Assembly (NCBI GenBank): GCA_910586855.1
Contig: CAJUJH010000002.1
Coordinates: 372,001-436,000, forward strand
From: Candidatus Gastranaerophilales bacterium
GTDB taxonomy: Bacteria > Cyanobacteriota > Vampirovibrionia > Gastranaerophilales > Gastranaerophilaceae
Direction: 5' to 3'
Length of the DNA stretch: 64,000 bases
Below, piece by piece: positions 40,389-48,824 of the stretch. Position numbers and translations under genes: made by a program. The stretch's first letter is position 1; every line of letters starts with the position of its first letter. Below the pieces are notes generated by a model that was not told the DNA's origin, did not search any database, and saw only the letters and a program-made list of their open reading frames with translations.

Positions 40389-40405
40389 ATAGTTAGATAT
40401 CAAAC
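40389..40405 (+). promoter_or_regulatory. Second copy of the MarR operator, before the cupin gene
   Basis: ATAGTTAGATATCAAAC is the exact reverse complement of 39892-39908. It lies 18 bases upstream of the cupin ATG and directly before AAAAAGGAG, so a bound repressor would block transcription of the cupin gene. Confidence 0.75.
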
Positions 40406-40422
40406 TAAAAAAGGAGACTGAA

Positions 40423-40800
40423 ATGACAAATTACAAAAAAACAGAAATCGGTAAAATTGCTGAAATTATTAATTTAGAAAACGGTAAAATATTTTTGCAT
40501 GATACGCTTAATTTGACAGGATGTGAGATATCCGTAAATGTTGTACCCATAGGTTTTAAGCTTCCATTTAATCATCAACATATTCAAAATGAAGAGATTT
40601 ATATTGTTTTAAAGGGTGAAGGGATTATTACTGTTGATAAAGAAAAGGTTAATGTTAAAGAAGGCAGTATTTTAAAAATTGCGCCAAATGCTATAAGAAC
40701 TCTGGAAAATACTGGAAATACATCTTTTGAATATATTTGTATCCAAGCAAAAGAAAATTCTCTTGAACAATTCGGGCTAAAAGACGCTGAACTTTGTTAA
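40423..40800 (+). CDS. Cupin-domain protein
   Basis: A 125-residue single-cupin protein. The two cupin motifs are NHQHIQNEEIYIVLKGEGIITVDKE (with the metal ligands H..H..E) and VKEGSILKIAPNAIRTLENTG. Such small cupins bind a metal and a small ligand; the reaction cannot be told. AGGAG lies eight bases before the ATG. It is preceded by the MarR-type operator and followed by a strong terminator. Confidence 0.85.
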   Translation: MTNYKKTEIGKIAEIINLENGKIFLHDTLNLTGCEISVNVVPIGFKLPFNHQHIQNEEIYIVLKGEGIITVDKEKVNVKEGSILKIAPNAIRTLENTGNTSFEYICIQAKENSLEQFGLKDAELC

Positions 40801-40815
40801 ATTTTATAAGAATAC

Positions 40816-40848
40816 AAAAAGGCTGCCGATATTTAAGGCAGCCTTTTT
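40816..40848 (+). terminator. Terminator after the cupin gene
   Basis: A perfect 12-bp stem AAAAAGGCTGCC/GGCAGCCTTTTT with a nine-base loop and terminal Ts. Confidence 0.92.
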
Positions 40849-40903
40849 ACTGCTTAAGGTGATGAATTGACATTTATAATGTATTTACTATTATGGTTTT
40901 GTT

Positions 40904-41791
40904 ATGAAGAAACGCAATATGGGATTGGCATATGGCATTATTGCCGCAATAAGTTACGGGACTAATCCTTTATTTGCTCTTCCTTTATATGCAGGCGGTA
41001 TTGGTGTAAATTCTGTACTATTTTACAGGTATCTTTTCGCAGTATTAATTTATGGTTTGTGGTTAAAATTTGTAAAGAAAACTTCTTTTAAAGTTAAAAA
41101 AGAGGCAGTTTTGCCGTTATTTTTTCTTGGAATTTTGTTTTCGCTTTCCTCCCTGCTTTTATTTGAGGGGTTTAAACTGATTGATGCGGGGATTGCTTGT
41201 ACAATTTTATTCACATATCCTGTTATTGTTGCACTTATTATGGGGATTTTTTTTGGAGAAAAAGTAAATAAAACTTTGATATTTTCCTTAATCTTAACCA
41301 GCCTTGGCATTGTACTTTTATGCAAATATGACAGCGCTTTGCGCATTAATTTAAATGGCGTGTTTTTTGTTCTTGTTTCTTCATTTTGTTATGCTCTTTA
41401 TATGGTAGGGGTGCAAAAAATTAAGTCTTTAAGGCATATAAAACCTAATTTGTTATCCTTCTATGTCATGCTGTTTGGTCTTTTAGTGTATATTTATAAT
41501 TTAAAATTTTGCACAGAGTTGCAGATTTTAAGCAGCCCCTTTTTATGGTTATGCGCAGCAGCACTTGCTGTAATCCCCACTATTTTATCTATTGAAACCA
41601 TAACCTATGCTATTAAACTTATCGGTTCCACCAAAACTGCTCTTTTGGGTTCTTTTGAACCTTTAACGGCATTATTTATCGGAATTGTAATATTTAATGA
41701 AACCTTAAATGCAAGAATAGTTTTTGGTGTGATATTAATTCTTTTAGGTGTTGGATTAGTTGTTATGAATAGCCCTGCAAAGAAAGCTTAA
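40904..41791 (+). CDS. EamA/DMT-family permease
   Basis: A 295-residue inner-membrane transporter with ten predicted helices in two EamA repeats (AAISYGTNPLFALPLYAGGIG, FTYPVIVALIMGIFFGEKV; LIGSTKTALLGSFEPLTALF, IVIFNETLNARIVFGVILI). It differs clearly from the permease at 32782. It lies after the cupin terminator and before the CMD-cupin gene. The substrate is unknown. Confidence 0.85.
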   Translation: MKKRNMGLAYGIIAAISYGTNPLFALPLYAGGIGVNSVLFYRYLFAVLIYGLWLKFVKKTSFKVKKEAVLPLFFLGILFSLSSLLLFEGFKLIDAGIACTILFTYPVIVALIMGIFFGEKVNKTLIFSLILTSLGIVLLCKYDSALRINLNGVFFVLVSSFCYALYMVGVQKIKSLRHIKPNLLSFYVMLFGLLVYIYNLKFCTELQILSSPFLWLCAAALAVIPTILSIETITYAIKLIGSTKTALLGSFEPLTALFIGIVIFNETLNARIVFGVILILLGVGLVVMNSPAKKA

Positions 41792-41889
41792 AATTCGGAT
41801 TTAATACATTTTTTATTTTAACTCTTGACTTAGAGCGGGCTCAAGAATTTATAATTTAAAAATATTAATATACAAAAAGGAAATAATTA

Positions 41890-42915
41890 ATGTTGAAAAA
41901 AATATTAGCCTTATTTATGTTTTTTAGTTTTTTAACCGGAGGATACTCTATGGCAGCAGATAATTTAAATGCAAAAGAAAAAAGTATTGTAAAAATTTCA
42001 TCTTATACAGCAGCAGGCGACCTGCCAAAGCTTGAAAAAGCTTTAAATACAGGTTTAGATAATGGGCTAACCGTAAATGAAATTAAGGAAATTTTAGTTC
42101 AAATGTATGCCTATTGTGGTTTTCCAAGGAGTTTAAATGCAATTAGCACTTTTATGAAAGTTGTCGATTCAAGAAAGAATAAAAATGATAAAAATGGTGA
42201 AGAAGGCAAAGTTTTGCCAAAGAATGCTGATAAATTTGCGTATGGCGATAAAGTACAGGTAGAACTTACAGGAGACCATGTGAGTGGTGAATTATTTGAT
42301 TTTGCCCCTGCGATTGACCAATTTTTAAAAGAGCATCTTTTTGCAGATATTTTTGCACGCGGTGTTTTAACAAATCAGGAAAGGGAAATTGCAACAATAT
42401 CTGCACTTGCTTCAATAAATGGAGTTGAACCTCAATTAAACGCACATATACAAATGGGTAAAAATACGGGGCTTAACGATAAGCTGATAAAGGAAATTTT
42501 AACCCTTGCAAGTGCGCCTAAGGCTGAAATTTTTCTTGCAGGTGAACCTAATACTGCCTATGAAAAGTATTTTAAAGGACAAAGTTATCTTGAAATGCTT
42601 TCTAAAGACCAAATCAGTATTGCTAATGTAACTTTTGAACCCGGCTGCAGAAATAATTGGCATATACATCATAAAGGCGGACAGATATTGATTGCAGTGC
42701 AGGGCAGGGGATACTACCAAGAGTGGGGAAAACCTGTGCAAGAATTAAAACCGGGGGATGTTGTAAATATTCCAGCCGAAGTGAAGCACTGGCATGGTGC
42801 AGTATCTGATTCCTGGTTTTCTCATCTTGCTATTGAAGTGCCATCAGACGGCGGTTCAACAGAATGGCTGGAAGAAGTATCAGATAAAGAATATAATCTG
42901 AACCTTAATGAATAA
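41890..42915 (+). CDS. Secreted CMD-CMD-cupin protein
   Basis: A 341-residue protein with a signal peptide (KKILALFMFFSFLTGGYSMA). Two carboxymuconolactone decarboxylase-like domains follow (residues ~28-90: EKSIVKISSYTAAGDLPKLE, LVQMYAYCGFPRSLNAIS; ~130-215: REIATISALASINGVEPQLN). A C-terminal cupin has WHIHHKGGQILIAVQGRGYY with metal ligands H, H and Q, then PAEVKHWHGA. The first CMD has a single Cys where AhpD peroxidases have CxxC. The domain order matches widespread CMD-cupin proteins of unknown redox role. Its last 11 bases overlap the convergent gene at 42905. Confidence 0.88.
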   Translation: MLKKILALFMFFSFLTGGYSMAADNLNAKEKSIVKISSYTAAGDLPKLEKALNTGLDNGLTVNEIKEILVQMYAYCGFPRSLNAISTFMKVVDSRKNKNDKNGEEGKVLPKNADKFAYGDKVQVELTGDHVSGELFDFAPAIDQFLKEHLFADIFARGVLTNQEREIATISALASINGVEPQLNAHIQMGKNTGLNDKLIKEILTLASAPKAEIFLAGEPNTAYEKYFKGQSYLEMLSKDQISIANVTFEPGCRNNWHIHHKGGQILIAVQGRGYYQEWGKPVQELKPGDVVNIPAEVKHWHGAVSDSWFSHLAIEVPSDGGSTEWLEEVSDKEYNLNLNE

Positions 42916-43474
42916 ATAACATTTTTAAAAATGATACAAAACCGTTACATTTATTTTTGAAATTGGCATCGTATATTTCCTGAGCAGCTTCTTTGAGGTC
43001 TTTTGTGTTCATTTTTTCAAGGGCAAATAAATTTTTATCATCAATTACTCCATCAGTAATGCTTGCCTCATATATGCTTATTTTTAGGTCTTCTTCTGTT
43101 ATATCCGCCCCGGGCAAAAATTCCCATCCTGCATACGTAGCATCCTTAAGGCGTGCTAATCCGTCTGCTGCAAGGATATAACTTGCCAATTCTTCTTTTG
43201 TGAGCCCCTCGTTGTCATCTAAATTGAGCTCTGCAAGTTCATCTTCATATTTTGATATGCCATTTAGTTCAGCTGCATTTAAAACGCCTCTATTTAGGGT
43301 GTCATTGTTTTTATTGTAATCTTTTTCTATTGCTTTAATGGTATCTTTTGCATAAGCAAGTGCTGCCTCTTTTTTATCCTCATCATTGCTTGCATATGCC
43401 AGGCTTTCATTTGTATTTGTGTTTTGTAAAATATCTTTAATTAAATGCGAACCCAGCTTTAAGTTAACATTCAT
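42905..43474 (-). CDS. Hypothetical protein with possible EF-hand-like loop
   Basis: A 189-residue acidic protein opening MNVNLKLGSHLIKDIL. It is rich in helices. NLDDNEGLTKEELASYI at about residues 83-99 resembles an EF-hand loop and following helix, so calcium binding is possible but unproven. It has no signal peptide. It is convergent with the CMD-cupin gene, overlapping by 11 bases. Confidence 0.5.
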   Translation of the reverse strand: MNVNLKLGSHLIKDILQNTNTNESLAYASNDEDKKEAALAYAKDTIKAIEKDYNKNNDTLNRGVLNAAELNGISKYEDELAELNLDDNEGLTKEELASYILAADGLARLKDATYAGWEFLPGADITEEDLKISIYEASITDGVIDDKNLFALEKMNTKDLKEAAQEIYDANFKNKCNGFVSFLKMLFIH

Positions 43475-43659
43475 TTTCTATCCATTTTCTATATTTTTTA
43501 TATACTCTCTTGTAGTAATAAAGGATATTTTTTTGAAAAAAGTGTTAAATATATTAACTTTTGTAAAGTAAATATTATTTTTAAACGGTTAATCCCAATT
43601 GTTTGTCTGGTATTTATATTTGAAACGCATAGAAAAATACAAACAATATAAGTAGTAGT

Positions 43660-44030
43660 TTATTTTTTAAATATTTTATTGAAATTATCTGGGCAAAGTT
43701 GGTATGTATCAATTAAATTAAGGTTTTTCACCATATGCAGCGTTGATTCTTTATATTTTTTAAAGTGAGGTGATGCAATATGTCTTTTGTAGGCATCATC
43801 GTTTCTGTATATTTCCAAGATTCTTACTTGTGTGTTATCTTTAATTATTAACATTGGGTATATTGAAATGACGTCTTTCTCACTTTTTACTGATATTTCA
43901 GCAACTTCTTTTGCATAGATTAAATATTCATTCCGTTATTGTTATGAGTTAAATCCTCTGCCAATATTGGGGTACCTCCTATAAAGATTAAAGTAATTAA
44001 TATAAATAAAATTTTTGCTATATTTTTCAT
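43660..44030 (-). pseudogene. Frameshifted secreted antibiotic-biosynthesis-monooxygenase (ABM) protein
   Basis: The ATG at 44030, after AAAGG, begins a signal peptide (MKNIAKILFILITLIFIGG, then TPILAEDL) and stops after 36 codons. From there another frame reads EYLIYAKEVAEISVKSEKDV and on to VRILEIYRNDDAYKRHIASP and FKKYKESTLHMVKNL, the standard ABM/quinol-monooxygenase fold ending. The first core strand before EYL, which the family needs, appears lost along with the frame. An ATG at 43854 could still give a 64-residue fragment. It is probably inactive. Confidence 0.75.
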
Positions 44031-44119
44031 AAAAACCTTTCAGAATGTGATTGGTTGTGATGGGGGGTAAACCTTTGTTTAATAAGTATTTGTGTAATAT
44101 GTTCGTATAAAATGCATTA

Positions 44120-44144
44120 AAAAAGAGGGCTTTAAAACCCTCTT
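44120..44144 (-). terminator. Terminator of tRNA-Asp
   Basis: Stem AAGAGGG/CCCTCTT (44123-44129, 44138-44144) with an eight-base loop; on the minus strand a run of Ts follows. Confidence 0.85.
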
Positions 44145-44156
44145 AATATTTAATAA

Positions 44157-44233
44157 TGGCGGGGACGACGGGTATCGAACCCGCGACCTCATGCGTGACA
44201 GGCATGCACTCTAACCAGCTGAGCTACGCCCCC
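44157..44233 (-). tRNA. tRNA-Asp (anticodon GTC)
   Basis: A 77-nt cloverleaf including an encoded CCA. Acceptor GGGGGCG/CGTCCCC, anticodon stem CATGC/GCATG, loop CTGTCAC (GTC), T arm GCGGG TTCGATA CCCGT, discriminator G as expected for Asp. It is a substrate type for the Tgt encoded at 23804. Confidence 0.97.
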
Positions 44234-44345
44234 ATCCATTATAAGTCTTTTTATATGGTTGAGTGCATGCCTTCTGGCTGCAATTTAAATATATCGCAGG
44301 TTTTACACCTGCTAAGCCAGTGAGCTTTTGCCCTCATCCATTAAA
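44216..44345 (-). repeat. Degenerate upstream duplicate of the tRNA-Asp 5' end
   Basis: Upstream of tRNA-Asp in its own direction, the text AATGGATG-GGGGC...AGCTCAGCTGG recurs 102 bp away as AATGGATG-AGGGC...AGCTCACTGG. Between the two, 44261-44272 is an exact inverted copy of the anticodon-arm segment AGGCATGCACTC (44200-44211). GCAGGT/ACCTGC and CTGGCT/AGCCAG form nested stems in the insert. Confidence 0.7.
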
Positions 44346-44408
44346 ATTTTAATTCAATTTTCAATTTGCTTTTTTATTCTATCAGAATAAAGATTAATTG
44401 TCTACAAT

Positions 44409-44663
44409 TTATTTTGCGTATACGCTTACTTGTTTTCTATCGCGTCTGTGAGGCTCAAACTTAACCACGCCGTCAATTAGAGCATACAAAGTATCGTCTT
44501 TACCGATACCTACGTTTTTACCAGGGTGGAATTTTGTTCCTCTTTGTCTAACAAGTATATTGCCAGCTAACACATTTTCGTTGCCAAATTTTTTGACACC
44601 TAATCTCTGTGCTTCTGAATCTCTTCCGTTCTTGGACGAACCTACACCTTTCTTATGTGCCAT
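44409..44663 (-). CDS. rpmA: 50S ribosomal protein L27
   Basis: An 84-residue protein starting MAHKKGVGSSKNGRDSEAQR with GNENVLAGNILVRQRGTKFH and VGIGKDDTLYALIDG, typical L27. The N-terminus lacks the Firmicutes cleaved extension. Its ATG overlaps the TAA of rplU (TAATG), so the two are coupled. Confidence 0.98.
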   Translation of the reverse strand: MAHKKGVGSSKNGRDSEAQRLGVKKFGNENVLAGNILVRQRGTKFHPGKNVGIGKDDTLYALIDGVVKFEPHRRDRKQVSVYAK

Positions 44664-45013
44664 TATTCTTCTCCTGCTTCATCTTGTGCTTTTTTGCCGG
44701 CTTTTGTATTAATTTTGTTAATCATAACACGGCTGTATTGTTGTCTGTGACCTTGTTTTTTTCTGTATCCTTTTTTAGGACGTTGTTTAAAAACAATAAT
44801 CTTTTTTGCTTTGTCATTTTTTACGATAGAGCCTTCTACTAAAGCACCCTCTACGTAAGGTTGACCAACCTTTGATTTTTTACCGTTAACAAGCATAACA
44901 ATCTTATCAAAAGTAACTTTATCGTTTTCTTTGGCGTCTAAAAGCTCAATATCAACATATCTGCCTTCTTCAAGCTTGTATTGTTTTCCGCCTGTTTCAA
45001 CTATAGCATACAT
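44663..45013 (-). CDS. rplU: 50S ribosomal protein L21
   Basis: A protein of 116 residues starting MYAIVETGGKQYKLEEGRYV, the conserved L21 start; an in-frame ATG 23 codons upstream (45082) is ignored because the family begins here and AAAGGA lies before it. KPKKG-type end segments (FKQRPKKGYRKKQGHRQQYS) bind 23S RNA. A short Glu/Lys tail follows. It is the first gene of rplU-rpmA. Confidence 0.97.
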   Translation of the reverse strand: MYAIVETGGKQYKLEEGRYVDIELLDAKENDKVTFDKIVMLVNGKKSKVGQPYVEGALVEGSIVKNDKAKKIIVFKQRPKKGYRKKQGHRQQYSRVMINKINTKAGKKAQDEAGEE

Positions 45014-45167
45014 TTTGTCGTTTTTCCTTTCTAAGGTTTTTAGGGACTGTAACCATTTAATATGGTATTTAGACACAGCCAACCTGTCTCAACATAGAAG
45101 ATATTACCTCAAGCAAAAATTACTGTCAATGTTTGCTTGGCAAATTTGTTGCAGATTGCGTGAAGTG

Positions 45168-46493
45168 CTAGAGCCATATGGTTTTTAGAGGTAGTTTTTC
45201 AACGGTAAGTTCGTAAATTGCCTCTGTGCCCAGTTCTTCAAAACAAATTAGTGTGCAATCCTTGATACAAGCCTGTAATACACATGCTATGCCGCCGTTT
45301 GCTTTAAAATAAAGCTTATTCAAGCCATTGATTGCTCTGTCACCCTTGCCAATTGTAGCTATGACTCCATTTTTATATAATAGAGGGGCAAATTTATCCA
45401 TGCGTTTTGATGTTGTGGGACCAATCGGTCCGATGATTTCTTCGCGTGAAGCAGGGCAGGGACCTGCGTAAAATATGATTTTATTATTTAAATCAACGGG
45501 TAAAATCTTGTCATAGCAGGTATTTTCAGCGTTTGGGTTTTTATAGCCGGCTTCTATCATATCGGCTAATTTTTTATGCGCAGCATCGCGTGCTGTTATG
45601 ATTTTTCCTGTAAGTAAAATCTCTTCGCCATCTTTTAAATTTTGCAATGCAGATAGGTCATCTGTTCTTATTTCGCGGGCATTTGAGGCTATTTTAACAT
45701 CGCTGAATTTTTGAACTTCACTTATATAGCGGATTTCACCGTTTTTAATTTTTGCAGAAGCTGCTCTAAACGAGTGGCAGCTTATGTTTACACATACAGG
45801 AAGGCACGCAATGTGAGTCGGGGCAGTTAAAATCCGGGTTTCAAAAACATTTTCAATGTCAACCTCTACTGATTTTCCCGTAAATAATGCTTTTTTCGCT
45901 AAGAAAGCAGCAGTTTCGGCACATCCGCCCGCGCCTATCCCTATACACATTGGCGGGCAGGCATTTTCACCTGCATCAATGGCGCATTGTTTAGCAAAAT
46001 CAAGTATTTCTTGGTATTCTGCCGTTGGGTTAAACATCTTTAAACGGGTCATGTTTTCTGCCCCGCCCCCTTTAATGCCAACAAGGATAGATATTTCAGA
46101 CCCCTCAACAATTTTTGTGTGAATTAAAGCCGGAGTGTTGTCTCCCTTATTAGTTCTATCATTCAGGGCATCAGATACTGTTGATTTTCTGTAAAATTTA
46201 TCACGATAGCAATCTGCAACAGCTTTATTTATGGCGTTTTCAATATATTCACCCTCAAGAATTATGTTTTGACCAAGCTCTATAAAGATTACAACCTGTC
46301 CTGTATCTTGACACAATGGTCTTTTCTTGCTTTGAGCCAAATAAGCATTTTTTAAAATTTTATCTTTGTAATCGCAATTAAAATTTGAAAGTTTATTATA
46401 AACCCATGGCGGCAGATTTGTATTTGCAATTTCAATTAAATTGTAAACTGCTTCATAAATATTTTTTGTATCTAAATGCTCTTTTAAAGTCAT
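45168..46493 (-). CDS. fum: Class I (Fe-S) fumarate hydratase, fused subunits
   Basis: A protein of about 441 residues. The N-terminal alpha part has RPLCQDTGQVVIFIELG, GGGAENMTRLKMFNP and ACPPMCIGIGAGGCAETAA with the Fe-S cysteines. The C-terminal beta part has LTGKIITARDAAHKKLADMI, FYAGPCPASREE, IGPTTSKRMDKF and VIATIGKGDR. It interconverts fumarate and malate. I chose the ATG at 46493, five bases after AGGG; longer in-frame starts have no ribosome site. Oxygen-sensitive fumarase suits an anaerobe. Confidence 0.93.
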   Translation of the reverse strand: MTLKEHLDTKNIYEAVYNLIEIANTNLPPWVYNKLSNFNCDYKDKILKNAYLAQSKKRPLCQDTGQVVIFIELGQNIILEGEYIENAINKAVADCYRDKFYRKSTVSDALNDRTNKGDNTPALIHTKIVEGSEISILVGIKGGGAENMTRLKMFNPTAEYQEILDFAKQCAIDAGENACPPMCIGIGAGGCAETAAFLAKKALFTGKSVEVDIENVFETRILTAPTHIACLPVCVNISCHSFRAASAKIKNGEIRYISEVQKFSDVKIASNAREIRTDDLSALQNLKDGEEILLTGKIITARDAAHKKLADMIEAGYKNPNAENTCYDKILPVDLNNKIIFYAGPCPASREEIIGPIGPTTSKRMDKFAPLLYKNGVIATIGKGDRAINGLNKLYFKANGGIACVLQACIKDCTLICFEELGTEAIYELTVEKLPLKTIWL

Positions 46494-46518
46494 ATTCCCT
46501 GCCTCATTCAATTTAAAA

Positions 46519-46546
46519 TTGACTTTCATAAAAAAAATAATATCAT
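46519..46546 (+). promoter_or_regulatory. Promoter TTGACT-16-TATCAT, leaderless start predicted
   Basis: TTGACT (46519-46524) and TATCAT (46541-46546), spaced by 16 bp, end seven bases before the ATG at 46554. No Shine-Dalgarno precedes that ATG. Confidence 0.5.
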
Positions 46547-46553
46547 ATATATT

Positions 46554-46820
46554 ATGAGGATGATACAAAAATTAAAAGCTTTGGAAAAAGCGGTTGTTTT
46601 TTTAAGATGGGCTACAGATGCTCAGTTTGGCAAACTTAAATATGTCGGAGAAGATTTTATTGAATTTGAAATTTTAGATATGGATTCAATGGAATATACT
46701 GAAACTGTCCTGATAAATTCCCAATTGCTTCTTGAAGTTATTGTTTCTGGATTTGAAGTATCCAGAGTTATTGCTGAAATTTCCCATAAGATGGAGATTG
46801 CGGATTTAGGGAATATATAG
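46554..46820 (+). CDS. Small hypothetical protein
   Basis: An 88-residue protein (or 86 from the second ATG). An N-terminal helix (RMIQKLKALEKAVVFLRWAT) is followed by strands (GKLKYVGEDFIEFEILD, TVLINSQLLLEVIVSGFEVS) that look like a small beta-barrel, then a helix. I do not recognise the family. It is divergent from fumarase and convergent with the pentein gene, ending 18 bases from it. Confidence 0.55.
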   Translation: MRMIQKLKALEKAVVFLRWATDAQFGKLKYVGEDFIEFEILDMDSMEYTETVLINSQLLLEVIVSGFEVSRVIAEISHKMEIADLGNI

Positions 46821-46838
46821 TTTGCAGGAAATGCATAA

Positions 46839-47978
46839 TTATTTTGGGATTTCTGCACAAAGACAGTGGATTCCGCCATGGGTTTCTTCCAGAATTTGTG
46901 CAATATTATCGCAGATTTTGGGGTCTTTTCCGCTTCCGCCTTCAATAAAATAAACGTTATCAGGTTTAATGTAGTTTTTTACGGATTCTTTGAATTTGTC
47001 TTCAAAATCAAGACCAAGTTCCTTTGCAAGTTTGGGTGTCAAGCCAAGTTCGTCCTGAAGGTTGGTTTTATTTGAGATATAAACTATTTCGCCATTTTTA
47101 TCCGTAGCAGCAACTGCATTTATAAAGTTTAGTTTGTGTATATAGGTACCCATGGGATTGTGACGTGAAACCCCGTCATGGTAGATTCTGCCTGGAACTC
47201 TTACAACTTTATAATTATTATTTTCCAATGTTAAAATTACATCGCTAGTATCTGCAAAATTTCCAGATTTACGTGCCGTTTGCATATTTTTTATAATTTT
47301 GCAAAGATTCTCGTATGTCTTATTTAAATTTTCTTCTCCATCTTGCAAGATAAGCTGCTGCAGCTTGCTTTCGGCATTTTTTAAAATAGCTAAAGTCATA
47401 TCATCATCTGCTGCAATAATGACATTATCTTTCAATGGTCTTACAAATAAATCTATGTGAAAATCTGCCTGCGGCAGCCTTGTTATTTCTTTATCAGGGA
47501 ATAATGCCGCCGCTTTTTTATATTTTTCAGATTTCCCTACAAGAATTTTTTCTTTATTTCCATCTTGCAGCAGAAACAGATTTCCGCCCGAGATAAATTT
47601 TCTATATGGTATCTTTTCCCTTGCTATTCCAAATACTTGGCAGAATGCTTTGTGGTTTGTTTCTTCATCTTGCCGTATTAGCATTTTGCCTTTTGTAAAA
47701 TACATAATATCCTGAATCCAAGGGTGCATATATTCTGAATATTCTTCTGTGAAGAAATTTTGAATTTTCTTTAATATGGAAATATCGGTATAAGGTTTTT
47801 TGCCTGCCAGTTTACTGTCAAGCACTACGTCAAAACCGTGTTTTGCACCAATTTCTCTCATTTCATAAGCAATTTTAGAGGCATTAAAACCTTTGGCGTT
47901 TCTCATAACTACGCCTTGAAGGGCTCTTGCATCGTATCCTTTGAAATTTGTATTCTTATTTATTCGTAAACCATTCAC
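46839..47978 (-). CDS. Pentein-fold enzyme (arginine deiminase/amidinotransferase superfamily)
   Basis: A 379-residue protein with the pentein catalytic set: HPWIQD (D90), ISGGNLFLL (GGN at 131-133), ADFHIDLFV (H174, D176) and the nucleophile Cys in HGGIHCLCAEIP (C372). HDGVSRHNPMGTYIHKLNF and VYFIEGGSGKDPKICDN are between. Members hydrolyse or transfer guanidino groups; agmatine or protein-arginine deimination are possible but not separable here. It begins MNGLRINKNTNFKGYDARAL, another FKG start. It is larger than classic agmatine deiminase only by its N-terminus. Confidence 0.65.
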   Translation of the reverse strand: MNGLRINKNTNFKGYDARALQGVVMRNAKGFNASKIAYEMREIGAKHGFDVVLDSKLAGKKPYTDISILKKIQNFFTEEYSEYMHPWIQDIMYFTKGKMLIRQDEETNHKAFCQVFGIAREKIPYRKFISGGNLFLLQDGNKEKILVGKSEKYKKAAALFPDKEITRLPQADFHIDLFVRPLKDNVIIAADDDMTLAILKNAESKLQQLILQDGEENLNKTYENLCKIIKNMQTARKSGNFADTSDVILTLENNNYKVVRVPGRIYHDGVSRHNPMGTYIHKLNFINAVAATDKNGEIVYISNKTNLQDELGLTPKLAKELGLDFEDKFKESVKNYIKPDNVYFIEGGSGKDPKICDNIAQILEETHGGIHCLCAEIPK

Positions 47979-48047
47979 AAAAGTTATAAAACTAAAGAGA
48001 AAATTTTGTTGCTAGAGATTGGTATACTTTGCTGATTTATCTTTAGA

Positions 48048-48671
48048 TTATACAGGTAAATCCACATAAAAACAGATTTTATTTTTATTTTTTGTGTGGG
48101 AAATTTTGCCGTTTAAATTTAAAAGCGCATCTTTAATTATTCCCTGTCCAAAGCCTGTTGATTTTTCAGCATTTGAATTTAAAACTGTATTTGTAACGCA
48201 GATTGAAACATATTTTTTATTTTTTGAAACTTCTATTTTTACTTCTTCAAAATTAGGTGAATATTTTACCGCATTTGTAAGCAGATTTAAAAAAACCTGT
48301 CTTATCATTTGTTTGTCTGAATTTATATTTATAACTTCGTTTGAGCACACAAGATTTAGTTTTATATTTTTTTCAATTATTAAAAGCTTTAGAGCAAAAA
48401 TTTCTTCATTAATAATGTTAAGAATGTTAAAATATTCTTCTTTTATTTGATATTTACCTTTTTTGAGAGAATAATTTTCCATTAAATTTTCTATATACTC
48501 CAAATTGTGTCTGTTTACTTTGTAAATTTCGCTTAGAAGTTCATTTTGTGAAGAGGCAGCCCCTTTATTTTCAAGATTTTCAAGGGCTATTTTTATGCTT
48601 AAAATTGGGGATTTTATATCGTGCAGGATGTTTAAGACAAACTCTTCATTTTTTTCTTCAACACTTTTCAT
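48048..48671 (-). CDS. Orphan soluble histidine kinase
   Basis: A 207-residue protein without a sensor or membrane region. The phospho-acceptor helix is FVLNILHDIKSPILSIKIAL (H17). The ATPase domain has the N box MIRQVFLNLLTNAVKYSP and a G2 box GFGQGII, but the usual DxGxG (G1) position reads VTNTVLNSNAEK and is not intact. No response regulator is adjacent. It could take signals from another protein, or act as a scaffold if G1 loss reduces ATP use. Confidence 0.8.
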   Translation of the reverse strand: MKSVEEKNEEFVLNILHDIKSPILSIKIALENLENKGAASSQNELLSEIYKVNRHNLEYIENLMENYSLKKGKYQIKEEYFNILNIINEEIFALKLLIIEKNIKLNLVCSNEVININSDKQMIRQVFLNLLTNAVKYSPNFEEVKIEVSKNKKYVSICVTNTVLNSNAEKSTGFGQGIIKDALLNLNGKISHTKNKNKICFYVDLPV

Positions 48672-48824
48672 ATGGCTATTTATAACAGTTTTTTTGTATT
48701 TTTATATCCTCTTTTTGTGATTCATTGGGGCTAATATTTTTTGAATTAAAGCTTTAACTATTTACAACAGATTGTGTTTGGATAAAAATTATAAATAAAA
48801 GGTGTTAGTAATTTAGAGGAAAAG

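Noticed and set aside
45013..45160. An L21-type autoregulatory leader upstream of rplU
   Set aside because: I could not match the sequence to a known ribosomal-protein leader structure by eye.
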